From: Fibrisoma montanum
Lineage (GTDB): Bacteria > Bacteroidota > Bacteroidia > Cytophagales > Spirosomataceae
Direction: 5' to 3'
Assembly: GCF_003583365.1 (NCBI RefSeq)
Contig: NZ_QXED01000003.1
Coordinates: 496,001 to 560,000 of the forward strand
Length of the DNA stretch: 64,000 nucleotides
In this document: piece after piece, positions 26,831 to 35,695 of the stretch
Layout: every line of letters begins with the position of its first letter
Numbering within the stretch: the stretch's first letter is position 1
The notes under the pieces: generated by a model
What the model was told of the DNA's origin: nothing
Database searches by the model: none
Seen by the model: the letters and a program-made list of their open reading frames with translations, nothing else
Made by a program: the position numbers and the translations under genes

Positions 26831-27364
26831 TCAACGCAGCACCTCCGTCAGTTGCTTACCATTCGGATACAGCATATCGGTGATCCGCCAGCGGCCGTCG
26901 AACTGCTGCAAATCAACTTTGATTTCTTCCGGTTTGGCGTTGTTGGTGAACGTAACGTACACCACCGCCCGCGTTCCGGCTACGGCCGCCGGATTGACCC
27001 AGGTTTTCTGAACGGCTTTGTCGGGGGCGTTGAAGAGCGGATTTGTTGTAGTCGGCTTCAGTTTGCTGCCGCCCTGCTGTGTATCGTTCCAGATCAGATC
27101 GGCCGTTGGTTTGGCGAAATACTGTTCGATCAGGGCCCGGTCTTTCTCCCGGAACGGGTTGTCCTCTTTATTGTGCTCGAAATACAGCGCCCGCACCAGC
27201 CGATCGGCGGCCGAACGGGGTGCATCCGGCCCCGGGCGACTGGCCAGGATGGCGGCACTATCGGGCTGGGCCGCTTCAGATGCGGTGGCCGTTTCCTGTT
27301 TGGGTTTGGTCTGGCACGCCAGGCTCAGCACGAGCAGGGCGACGAATAGTCGGGAGGTTTGCAT
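26831..27364 (-). CDS. DUF3828-like lipoprotein
   Basis: A 177-residue lipoprotein: signal MQTSRLFVALLVLSLAC with the lipobox Cys at 17. The mature part has RSAADRLVRALYFEHNKE, LIEQYFAKPTADLIWND and a beta-rich end AVVYVTFTNNAKPEEIKVDLQQFDGRWRITDMLYP. This is the DUF3828/NTF2-like pattern. It is anchored in a membrane facing the periplasm; the role is unknown. Its last 75 bases are duplicated in a broken copy at 25751-25850. Confidence 0.8.
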   Translation of the reverse strand: MQTSRLFVALLVLSLACQTKPKQETATASEAAQPDSAAILASRPGPDAPRSAADRLVRALYFEHNKEDNPFREKDRALIEQYFAKPTADLIWNDTQQGGSKLKPTTTNPLFNAPDKAVQKTWVNPAAVAGTRAVVYVTFTNNAKPEEIKVDLQQFDGRWRITDMLYPNGKQLTEVLR

Positions 27365-27506
27365 ACGGTCGTTCAGGAATGATCAAGCGCGAAGGTAAAC
27401 AACGGCACGAAACCAGCAAGTCCGCTCCCACCCGATTACACTCCGCCCTCGACAATGCCGGTAAAAAAACCACGGGATGCGCTTTGATACAAAACCATCT
27501 CTGGTC

Positions 27507-29393
27507 ATGTATTCCAAACGCTTACTCCTTACCACAAGCAGCCTGCTGCTCCTGCTGTCGGTAGTGGCCTCCGCCCAGAACGAGCCCATCACGCCAGCCA
27601 CTAAACTGCCGGATCATCCACGTATTCTGCTTCTCAAAGGTGAAGAAAACGCCATTAAAAAAACCTTGGCGGCCGACAAAACCTGGAAGAACGTCCACCA
27701 GGCGATGCTGGGCGAGTGCGATAGGCTGCTGTCAGCGGCTCCCGTCGAACGCATTCAGATCGGTCGGCGGCTGCTGGACAAATCACGGGAAGCGCTGCGT
27801 CGGGTATTTCTGCTGGCTTACGCCTGGCGCATGACCCAGCAGAAACAATACCTGCAGCGGGCCGAAACCGAGCTTCTGGCCGTGTCGGCGTTCAGTGACT
27901 GGAACCCGTCGCACTTCCTCGATGTGGCCGAGATGACCATGGCCGTTGCCATCGGGTATGACTGGCTGCACAACGACCTGTCGCCGGCTTCCCGGTCGGC
28001 TATCAAAGCGGCAATTCTGAAAAAAGGGATTGAACCCTCACTCGATCCAAAGTTCAACAGTTGGCTGAAGGCAACCCATAACTGGAACCAGGTCTGCAAC
28101 GCGGGCATGACCTACGGCGCCCTGGCGATCTACGAAGACCAACCGGAGTTAGCGCGAACCATCATCAACCGGGCCATCGACAGTATCGAGTTACCGATGG
28201 AAGACTACGCTCCCGATGGTGCCTACCCGGAAGGCTATAGTTACTGGGGCTATGGCACCAGCTTCAACGTTATGTTCATCAGCGCCCTCGAAAAAGCGTT
28301 CGGCAGCGATTTTGGCTTATCCTTGAAGCCCGGCTTTCTCAGAACGGCCGCCTACATGACCAACATGACCGGCCCTTCCGGCAACTCGTTCAACTATTCC
28401 GACGCCGGAACAGGCGGGGGTCTTCAGCCGGCCATGTTCTGGTTTGCCAACAAACTAAACGACCCGTCGGTGCTGTGGGTCGAACGGGGGCGTCTGTTGT
28501 CGGCCGGAGGCGGTACATATGATAAAGACCGGCTGCTGCCGGCCATCATGCTTTGGAGCAACGGCATCCGCGTAACTGATATTCCTGAACCAAAGTCCAG
28601 GATCTGGGTGGGTGACGGTAAGAGTCCGGTAGCCCTGATGCGCACATCATGGAGCGATCCGTCGGCTATTTTTGTGGGTCTGAAAGCCGGTTCACCGTCG
28701 GTCAATCACGCGCACATGGACGTTGGTTCGTTCGTGATGGAGGCCGACGGCGTTCGGTGGGCCATGGATTTTGGCATGCAGGATTACAACTCGCTGGAAT
28801 CAAAAGGCGTAAAGCTGTGGGGAAAAGAACAGGATTCGCAGCGCTGGCAGGTGTATCGCTACAACAATTTTGTTCATAACACCCTGACGGTGAACAACGA
28901 GTTGCAGAAAGTTGACGGCAACGCCCGCATCGCCCGGTCAGCGAACAACCCGCAATTTATGAGCGCCACCACCGACCTGAGCGAGTTGTACAAGGGCCTA
29001 TTGAACAAAGCCAGTCGCGGTATTGCCATTGTCAACCAGAACCACGTCGTGGTACGTGATGAGATCGAAACCCCGGCTAAAGAGGCTACGGTACGCTGGA
29101 CGTTACTAACCTCCGCCAACGTAACGATTACGGGCAAAAACCGGGCTGAGTTAACCAAAAACGGGCGGAAGCTGGTGCTTCAGGTAGAGGAACCAGCCGC
29201 GGTAACGCTGAAAACCTGGTCTACCGACCCGCCCCACGAGTACGATGCCGCCAATCCCGGCACGACGCTGGTCGGCTTTGAGGTGACAGTCCCCGCCAAC
29301 ACAAACACGCCCCTGACGGTCCTGCTTTTACCGGAGAAAGCCGCCGGCCAGACAAGCCCGGGTGTTCAGCCGCTGGCGCAGTGGCCGAAATAA
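27507..29393 (+). CDS. Heparinase II/III-like polysaccharide lyase
   Basis: The ATG at 27507 gives 628 residues with a signal peptide (YSKRLLLTTSSLLLLLSVVASAQ). The N-terminal (alpha/alpha) toroid has ATHNWNQVCNAGMTYGALAI and DGAYPEGYSYWGYGTSF; the C-terminal beta-sandwich has VNHAHMDVGSFVMEADGVRWAMDFG. These fit the heparinase II/III-like lyases that cut uronic-acid polymers such as alginate or glycosaminoglycans by beta-elimination, with Asn/His/Tyr in catalysis. It is periplasmic. The specific polymer is not known. It begins the 27.5-34 kb secreted carbohydrate/oxidation block. Confidence 0.85.
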   Translation: MYSKRLLLTTSSLLLLLSVVASAQNEPITPATKLPDHPRILLLKGEENAIKKTLAADKTWKNVHQAMLGECDRLLSAAPVERIQIGRRLLDKSREALRRVFLLAYAWRMTQQKQYLQRAETELLAVSAFSDWNPSHFLDVAEMTMAVAIGYDWLHNDLSPASRSAIKAAILKKGIEPSLDPKFNSWLKATHNWNQVCNAGMTYGALAIYEDQPELARTIINRAIDSIELPMEDYAPDGAYPEGYSYWGYGTSFNVMFISALEKAFGSDFGLSLKPGFLRTAAYMTNMTGPSGNSFNYSDAGTGGGLQPAMFWFANKLNDPSVLWVERGRLLSAGGGTYDKDRLLPAIMLWSNGIRVTDIPEPKSRIWVGDGKSPVALMRTSWSDPSAIFVGLKAGSPSVNHAHMDVGSFVMEADGVRWAMDFGMQDYNSLESKGVKLWGKEQDSQRWQVYRYNNFVHNTLTVNNELQKVDGNARIARSANNPQFMSATTDLSELYKGLLNKASRGIAIVNQNHVVVRDEIETPAKEATVRWTLLTSANVTITGKNRAELTKNGRKLVLQVEEPAAVTLKTWSTDPPHEYDAANPGTTLVGFEVTVPANTNTPLTVLLLPEKAAGQTSPGVQPLAQWPK

Positions 29394-29508
29394 ACACAGA
29401 CGGCGAGAACGGCCATCGGGTTTTATCGTGTCCCGGATTTCGGGGCAAGTATTTTCCAATTCCGGATCGCTTATAGAGCCAACGATCACTTGTTTCCGAC
29501 CATTTTTC

Positions 29509-30825
29509 ATGCGTACAATTCCCCTTCGGCTCACTAGCCTGCTCACGGCACTGGTAGTAATGAACAGCATCGGCGCTTCGTTCGGCGATACTCCGCCGTT
29601 ACGTGCCCCGACCAAACCGAAAAAATCGACGGCGGTCGTGAAGGTGCCGGCGGGTTTTACGGCTACCGTAGTGGCCGAAGAACTGGGTCCGGCCCGGCAC
29701 ATGGCCGTCAGCAAAAACGGCGACCTCTACGTAAAGCTGAGTAAGCTGAAAGACGGCAAGGGCATCTATCGGCTCCGGGACACCGACAAAGACGGTGTGT
29801 TTGACGAACGGGTCGGCTTTGGCGACTACCCCGGCACGGGTATGTACATCCGGAACGGCTACCTCTATGCGTCGTCGAACAGCAGCGTGTACCGCTACAA
29901 GCTCGACGACAAAGGTGAGGTCGCCAACCCCGACCAGCCCGAACTGCTCGTTTCGGGGCTGCGGGTCAAAACCCGCGACCAGTCGAAGTCCATCGCCGTC
30001 GACAATCAGGATAATCTCTACGTCAACATTGCGTCCGACAACGATGCCTGCCGGGAAGCCGGTACGGGCAAAGGGCTGATGCCGTGTCCGCTGCTCGATT
30101 CGGCCGCGGGCATCTGGCAGTACAAAGCTAGCGTACCGAATCAGACGTTTGCCGAGGGCGTCCGCTTTGCCACCGGGCTGAAAAACGTAGTGGGCCTCGA
30201 CTGGAACCCAAAGTCCAACACGCTGTTTGTGATGCAGCACGGTCGCGGGCAATTCCACGATTTTTACCCGCAGTACTACACGCCGAAGCAGAGCGCCGAA
30301 CTGCCCGCCGAAACCATGTATGAACTACACAAAGGCGACGACGCGGGCTGGCCCTATGTCTACTACGATCACGTGCAGAAAAAGAAAATCGTAGCGCCCG
30401 AATACGGTGGCGACGGCAAAAAAACGGGCGGGGTTAAAACGATCAACCCCGTTGCGGCTTTTCCCGCTCACCTCGGTCCGAATGGCCTGTTGTTTTATAC
30501 CGGTACGCTGTTTCCGGAGAAATACCGCAACGGCGCGTTCATCGCGTTTCATGGCCAGTCGGCCGAACTCAAAAAGGGCTACATGGTGGCATTTGTGCCC
30601 TTCAAAAACGGAAAGCCGGCCGGTAACTGGGAAATCTTTGCCGACAACTTCGCCGGCACCGACCTCGAAAAGCCGACTGGTCCGGTTCAGCACCGCCCCT
30701 GCGGACTGGCCCAGGGCCCCGACGGTGCTCTCTACGTTTCCGACGACCTCAACGGAACCATCTTCCGGATCAGTTACAAGCCGCAGGGCCGAAGCCCCAA
30801 AGCGACCGCTTCGGCAAACAAATAA
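29509..30825 (+). CDS. PQQ-dependent sugar dehydrogenase-like beta-propeller (sorbosone dehydrogenase-like)
   Basis: The ATG at 29509 gives 438 residues with a signal peptide (RTIPLRLTSLLTALVVMNSIGAS). The body is a soluble glucose-dehydrogenase-type six-bladed propeller: VPAGFTATVVAEELGPARHMAVSKNGDLYVKL, FATGLKNVVGLDWNP, GDDAGWPYVYYD, HLGPNGLLFYTG and the final CGLAQGPDGALYVSDDLNGTIFRI. Members oxidise aldoses or sorbosone with PQQ in the periplasm. No haem motif is present, so an external acceptor is needed. It is 115 bases downstream of the lyase, same strand. A terminator follows. Confidence 0.87.
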   Translation: MRTIPLRLTSLLTALVVMNSIGASFGDTPPLRAPTKPKKSTAVVKVPAGFTATVVAEELGPARHMAVSKNGDLYVKLSKLKDGKGIYRLRDTDKDGVFDERVGFGDYPGTGMYIRNGYLYASSNSSVYRYKLDDKGEVANPDQPELLVSGLRVKTRDQSKSIAVDNQDNLYVNIASDNDACREAGTGKGLMPCPLLDSAAGIWQYKASVPNQTFAEGVRFATGLKNVVGLDWNPKSNTLFVMQHGRGQFHDFYPQYYTPKQSAELPAETMYELHKGDDAGWPYVYYDHVQKKKIVAPEYGGDGKKTGGVKTINPVAAFPAHLGPNGLLFYTGTLFPEKYRNGAFIAFHGQSAELKKGYMVAFVPFKNGKPAGNWEIFADNFAGTDLEKPTGPVQHRPCGLAQGPDGALYVSDDLNGTIFRISYKPQGRSPKATASANK

Positions 30826-30848
30826 CCCAACTACGTTTTCTAACCCCC

Positions 30849-30877
30849 AGGCAGCCGCTGATTAGTGGCTGCCTTTT
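30849..30877 (+). terminator. Terminator after the PQQ dehydrogenase gene
   Basis: AGGCAGCC (30849-30856) pairs with GGCTGCCT (30867-30874), then TTTT. Confidence 0.75.
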
Positions 30878-30976
30878 GCTGCTGTACCCGATTCGTTTTC
30901 CGGTTCTTATTATACGTCATTGAGTAGTCCGGCCGGGTCGTTTACTTTGCTCAGAAACGGATAAACCCTACAGGCT

Positions 30977-31690
30977 ATGCAACTACGTATGATTTCCGGA
31001 CTGCTCCTTGCCGTTGTCGCCTTACTGGCATCGGCACCGGCAAAAACCGATCTGGACGGAGCCTGGCGACTCGCCGAGCCGTCGGGCCGAACGGTCATGC
31101 TCACGCTGATCGATAATTACCTGATGCAGACCACCTACGAACCCACGCAGTTCGGGTCAACGCGCGGGGGTGCCTGGCAGCGAAACGGCAATACCCTCAC
31201 CCTCTCGGTCGAGTTCGACACGCAGGATAGCAGCCGCGTGGGTCAGACCGAAACGTATCAGGTCGCTCTGCGCAACGGCCAGTTGGTCATGAACGGACCG
31301 GGTGGCAACCGAACGTTTTCGCGGGTTGACGAGCCTTCCGGGCAGACCCCGCTGGCCGGGCTCTGGCGTATTACGGGCCGCGCCAACGAGGCCGGTCAGA
31401 TTACGCCCATGCAACGGGGAGCGCGCAAAACCATCAAGCTCCTGACGGGCAGCCGCTTTCAATGGGCCGCCATCAATCCGCAAACCAAGCTGTTTGCCGG
31501 CACCGGGGGCGGTACGTACACCTTCAAAGACGGGAAATACACCGAAACGATCGACTTTTTTTCCCGCGACAACAGCCGGGTTGGCCGGTCGCTGACGTTC
31601 AACGCCGAGGTGAACGGCAACGAGTGGCGGCATTTGGGCCAAAGCTCAACGGGCGGGGCAGTCAACGAAGTCTGGACGAGAGAAAACTAG
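30977..31690 (+). CDS. Secreted protein with two copies of a lipocalin-like domain
   Basis: A 237-residue exported protein (signal MQLRMISGLLLAVVALLASAPA). Two halves repeat the same plan: LDGAWRLAEPSGR...GGAWQRNGNTLTLSVEFDTQDSSRVGQ and LAGLWRITGRANE...GGGTYTFKDGKYTETIDFFSRDNSRVGR, each ending in a strand and W/F. The fold looks like a small lipocalin/DUF4488-type barrel, one motif being GxW at the start. It may bind a small hydrophobic ligand; the function is unknown. It stands alone between terminator and amidohydrolase. Confidence 0.7.
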   Translation: MQLRMISGLLLAVVALLASAPAKTDLDGAWRLAEPSGRTVMLTLIDNYLMQTTYEPTQFGSTRGGAWQRNGNTLTLSVEFDTQDSSRVGQTETYQVALRNGQLVMNGPGGNRTFSRVDEPSGQTPLAGLWRITGRANEAGQITPMQRGARKTIKLLTGSRFQWAAINPQTKLFAGTGGGTYTFKDGKYTETIDFFSRDNSRVGRSLTFNAEVNGNEWRHLGQSSTGGAVNEVWTREN

Positions 31691-31808
31691 CACGCAGATC
31701 GTCATGATTCGTAGGATACCAATGATTGTAAGTTGAATCATAACTACTCATAAAAATCAGCGGAATCAGCGTTCTATCACTTTACAACCCGAAAACGCAA
31801 TCAAGTCC

Positions 31809-33170
31809 ATGCGATACGTACTACTCGCTTTTTTACTTGGTATCTCCACCGCATCCTTCGCGCAGGAGCTGATCAGCAACCGCCAGCGCGACATTGTGCT
31901 CCAGGGGGTTAACGTAATTCCGATGGATCGCGAACGGGTGCTGGAGAACCAGACGGTGGTTGTTCGCAACGGAAAGATCACGGCGATGGGCAATGCAGCC
32001 AGCGTTAAGTTCGGCCGGGATGCGCTGGTCATCAACGCCAGGGGCAAGTACCTGACGCCCGGCTGGGCCGAAATGCACGCGCACGTACCGCCCATCGACG
32101 ATATCGAGCCGATGAAGGACGTGCTGATCCTCTACGTAACGAACGGCATCACGACCATCCGGGGTATGCTGGGCCACCCCAGACACCTTGAACTCCGCAG
32201 CAAAATCAAAAACGGTGAAATCCTGGGGCCGCATTTTTACGCCACCGGACCGTCGTTCAACGGCCAGTCGGTGAAAACACCCGAGCGCGGAGCCGACATG
32301 GTCCGCGAGCAGAAAGCCGCCGGCTACGATTACCTGAAACTTCACCCCGGCCTGACCAACCAGACCTTCCCGGCCATTGCCAGAACCGCGCAGGAAGTGG
32401 GCATTCCATTTGTCGGCCACGTATCGTTCAACGTGGGTGTCTGGCGCGCTATTGATGCCAAGTACTCGTCCATCGACCACCTCGATGGATTCGTGGAAGC
32501 TTTAACGCCGGGCATCGACACCCTGGCCGAACAGGAAACGGGCTTGTTTGGCTCGTGGATTGCCGACCGGGCCGACGAAAAACTGATGCCTAAGCTGATG
32601 GACGGACTGCGCCGGAATAAGGTGCGCGTAGTGCCGACGCAGGCGCTGGCCGAACGCTGGTTATCTCCGCTGCCGGCCAGTGCGTTTACCGACGACCCGG
32701 AGATGAAGTACATGAAGCCGCAGGAAGTGCAGAGCTGGGAGCGGGCGAAGAATACCTACAACAGCAATCCCAAGTTCTCGAAAGACAGGGCCGGGCAACT
32801 GATCCGGATTCGCCGGAAGCTCATCGCCGAATGCCAGAAGAACGGCGTAGAACTTCTCCTCGGCTCCGACGCCCCTCAGGTCTTCAACGTACCGGGCTTT
32901 TCGATTCACCACGAAATGAAGTACATGGTCGACGCGGGCCTGACCCCCTACGAAACCCTGCGTACCGGTACGGTCAACGTAGCGTCGTACCTGAACAAGC
33001 CGGATTCCGGTACCATCAGAATCGGCAACGTATCGGACCTGGTGCTGCTCAACGGCAATCCCCTGAGCGACATCAGCCAGACCCGGAACATTGAAGGCGT
33101 AATGATGGGCACAAACTGGCTGTCGAACGCATACATACAAAGCCAGTTGAAGAAACTGGAAAAGCAATAA
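31809..33170 (+). CDS. Secreted amidohydrolase-family metal hydrolase
   Basis: A 453-residue protein with a signal peptide (MRYVLLAFLLGISTASFAQ). It begins with a typical small beta domain (VVRNGKITAMGNAAS), then the barrel: GWAEMHAHVPP (HxH metal site), DYLKLHPGL (probable bridging Lys/His), VGHVSFNVG and LLLGSDAPQVFN (catalytic Asp). The end, GTIRIGNVSDLVLLNGNPL, is family-standard. It hydrolyses amide or ester-like bonds such as those in imidazolonepropionate-like or prolidase-like substrates; the substrate is unknown. It is periplasmic and in the same block as the sugar-active genes. Confidence 0.88.
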   Translation: MRYVLLAFLLGISTASFAQELISNRQRDIVLQGVNVIPMDRERVLENQTVVVRNGKITAMGNAASVKFGRDALVINARGKYLTPGWAEMHAHVPPIDDIEPMKDVLILYVTNGITTIRGMLGHPRHLELRSKIKNGEILGPHFYATGPSFNGQSVKTPERGADMVREQKAAGYDYLKLHPGLTNQTFPAIARTAQEVGIPFVGHVSFNVGVWRAIDAKYSSIDHLDGFVEALTPGIDTLAEQETGLFGSWIADRADEKLMPKLMDGLRRNKVRVVPTQALAERWLSPLPASAFTDDPEMKYMKPQEVQSWERAKNTYNSNPKFSKDRAGQLIRIRRKLIAECQKNGVELLLGSDAPQVFNVPGFSIHHEMKYMVDAGLTPYETLRTGTVNVASYLNKPDSGTIRIGNVSDLVLLNGNPLSDISQTRNIEGVMMGTNWLSNAYIQSQLKKLEKQ

Positions 33171-33280
33171 GGCGTTTCAGGCGCTGTGGGACCGCCCCAC
33201 GACCTTTTGCCAATCGATCAAAAAGCGTCTGACTACCCCGTCTAATTATCGTTTACTCACAAACAACAATTCCCTACCCC

Positions 33281-34072
33281 ATGCGCTTATTTTCCCGAAA
33301 ACCCGTTAACCTACTGCCTGCCCTGGTGCTGCTTGCCGTTACCGTGGCCATGATTCCAAACGCCAAAGAGCCGGTCGGCCTTGGTGCCAAAGCCCCCAAA
33401 GGAGCCGAAATCCTGTTCGATGGTTCCCGGCAGATGCTCGACGACAAGTGGACGTACTGGCAAGGTCCCCGCCTGGCAGCAACGCTCCCGATCAAATGGG
33501 AAATCCAGAAAGATCCGGTCGGCTCTGGAATGGTGCTGAACACCAACGACCCGGCCGCTGCGGGTGGCAAATACGGAGCCGCCGATATTGTGACGAAGAA
33601 ACCGTACCGCGATTTCCGGCTGCATGTCGAGTTCTACATCAGCAAGCCGGGTGGCAACAGTGGGGTCTATCTCCAGAATCGGTACGAGATGCAGATCGTC
33701 GACGGCGACACGACCTCGCACGGCATGGGAGCCGTTATCAACGAAACACCATCGCCCTACTACGCCTACAACGGCGTCGGCAAATGGAACGCCTACGACA
33801 TCCAGTTCCGGGCCGCTCGTTTCCAGGATGGCAAACGTACCGAGCCGGCTATGGTCACGATGTATTTCAACGGTAAAAAAGTACACTCCAACCAGCCGAT
33901 CAGCCAGGTGTGGGGCGGACCAAACTCCGGCATCGACGGCGGTAACGATGGCGGCAAAGGCATTACGGATACGCCCGGCGGCCTGAAACTCCAGGCCGAA
34001 GGTCACGACGTTCTGTACCGGAACATCTGGATCAAAGAAATGGACTTTAAAAAAGCGGATACGAATTTTTAA
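33281..34072 (+). CDS. DUF1080 (3-keto-disaccharide hydrolase) protein
   Basis: A 263-residue exported protein with an N-terminal hydrophobic signal (VNLLPALVLLAVTVAM). The DUF1080 beta-sandwich is clear: ILFDGSRQMLDDKWTYWQG, KKPYRDFRLHVEFYI, GGNSGVYLQNRYEMQIVD, GKWNAYDIQFRA, VTMYFNGKKVHSNQPI and TPGGLKLQAEGHDVLYRNIWIKEM. The family includes enzymes that cleave 3-keto-glucosides after oxidation of the sugar. The nearby oxidoreductases make such a pathway plausible, but no glucoside 3-dehydrogenase is in the window. A hairpin separates it from the convergent exporter gene. Confidence 0.92.
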   Translation: MRLFSRKPVNLLPALVLLAVTVAMIPNAKEPVGLGAKAPKGAEILFDGSRQMLDDKWTYWQGPRLAATLPIKWEIQKDPVGSGMVLNTNDPAAAGGKYGAADIVTKKPYRDFRLHVEFYISKPGGNSGVYLQNRYEMQIVDGDTTSHGMGAVINETPSPYYAYNGVGKWNAYDIQFRAARFQDGKRTEPAMVTMYFNGKKVHSNQPISQVWGGPNSGIDGGNDGGKGITDTPGGLKLQAEGHDVLYRNIWIKEMDFKKADTNF

Positions 34073-34136
34073 GTAGAGACCCCAATTCGCATCGTATTTG
34101 TCCGATACGGGTAAACGTCTACCAAACAGTAGATCG

Positions 34137-34172
34137 TCAGGCTAACAGCGCACGGTGCGGCTGTTAGCCTGA
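34137..34172. terminator. Bidirectional hairpin between DUF1080 and exporter genes
   Basis: TCAGGCTAACAGC (34137-34149) pairs perfectly with its complement at 34160-34172. It lies between convergent stops at 34072 and 34194. Confidence 0.75.
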
Positions 34173-34193
34173 TCTGTTAGACGCCACACTGGC

Positions 34194-35429
34194 TTACAAC
34201 GTAGCTTCAGCGATTGACTCGCCTACATCCGTATGTTCGCTGCGGTAGCGGATTGCCCGTTGTCCAATCATCAGGATCAGAAAGCTGATCAGGATACAGC
34301 CAGCCATAACGCCCACCATCGGGACCGCGGTATTGTTGTGCAGAACGCTGACCAGCGCGGATACCAGCGCTCCCACGCCCATTCGGAAACTGCCCATCAG
34401 GGCAACGGCACTGCCTGTATGCCGAACGAAGGGCGCCAGCGTCAGTGCAGCCGAGTTTGGTGATACCAACCCCTGACCCAGCAGAAACAAAAACAGCACC
34501 CCCAGCAGGCCGTAGAGACTGAACCAGCCCGCCCAGGTGCCGAGCACCAGAAAAACCCCGACTACAGATTGATACACCAGCGTCGTCGACACGAGCTGCT
34601 GGTTGCTGTACCGCTTCAGCAGGATATGATTCAGTTGGTTGGGCGCGAGAATAGCAACGGCGAGAATAGCAAAGATCCAGCCGTATTCCTGCTCACTTAC
34701 TTTATACATAGTCATGAATACGTCCGGCGAACCGGCAATGTACGCGAACGGAGCCGCCGACGCTATCCCACCAGCCAGCGCATAGGTCAGGAACTGCGGC
34801 TGCCGGATCACCGTATAAAAGTTACCCAGAACAGCCTGCGGTCGCAGGGACAACGTCGCATCGGCCTGTCGCCCGCTGGGCAGTACGTACACGATGCCGA
34901 GCAGAATCAGCGTCGTAATAACCGCCAGGATGATGAAGATGGAATGCCAGCCGAACAGTACCGTAGCGTACCCACCCACCGTCGGCGCAATCATCGGCGA
35001 AATTGCGATTACCAACGTCAGCAGGGAGAAAACCTGAGCCGTTTGGTCGGCCGGAAACAGATCGCGTACCAGCGCCTGAGCCGCCACCATACCGACGCAG
35101 CCACCCAGCGCCTGCAACAGCCGCATCAAAATCAGGGTGTCGATTGACGTACTTACCGCACAACCCAGCGAGGCCAATATATACACGCTCAGCCCGGCAT
35201 ACAGCGGTAGCTTGCGCCCGAACCGGTCCAGCAGCGGCCCGTACAGCAGCTGCCCCGCCGAAATCCCGACCAGATAGGCCGTCAGCGACAGTTGCACCTG
35301 AGAAATCGACGTGTTCAGGTCGTCGGCAATAGCCGGAAACCCCGGCAGATACATGTCGATCGAGAACGGGCTGATGGTAGCCAGAGTCCCTAAAATTAAA
35401 ATAATCCCAAATTGCTGACGGCGCGTCAT
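34194..35429 (-). CDS. Bcr/CflA-type multidrug efflux MFS transporter
   Basis: A 411-residue inner-membrane protein with about 12 hydrophobic segments. The Bcr/CflA marks are seen: SPFSIDMYLPGFPAIADDL in helix 1, then GQLLYGPLLDRFGRKLPLY (the MFS motif A), and LQALGGCVGMVAAQALVRDLF. It exports drugs such as bicyclomycin or other small molecules by proton antiport. It is transcribed alone, convergent with the DUF1080 gene and divergent from the GH5 gene, and shows no local regulator. Confidence 0.92.
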   Translation of the reverse strand: MTRRQQFGIILILGTLATISPFSIDMYLPGFPAIADDLNTSISQVQLSLTAYLVGISAGQLLYGPLLDRFGRKLPLYAGLSVYILASLGCAVSTSIDTLILMRLLQALGGCVGMVAAQALVRDLFPADQTAQVFSLLTLVIAISPMIAPTVGGYATVLFGWHSIFIILAVITTLILLGIVYVLPSGRQADATLSLRPQAVLGNFYTVIRQPQFLTYALAGGIASAAPFAYIAGSPDVFMTMYKVSEQEYGWIFAILAVAILAPNQLNHILLKRYSNQQLVSTTLVYQSVVGVFLVLGTWAGWFSLYGLLGVLFLFLLGQGLVSPNSAALTLAPFVRHTGSAVALMGSFRMGVGALVSALVSVLHNNTAVPMVGVMAGCILISFLILMIGQRAIRYRSEHTDVGESIAEATL

Positions 35430-35695
35430 ACGTCAAAAAAATACATCTACTAAGTTGGTCAACGATTAACCAGTTGCCGATTGTTCCCCCGACCAGCCGC
35501 AACTGGAAAGGATTATTTTTATTACTCTATAAATTCTATTGAATGTTTACCAGAGTCAAACCGCTGCGCACCGGCATTCGCCGTCGATCGAAGGGGTCAC
35601 ATGTTGCGTATTGTTTGTATACTTGCCTTCCCATTGCCGACCCGGTACGCCCATCGGGTCAATGATCGTTAAGCAACCTGACCAGTAACCCTGCT

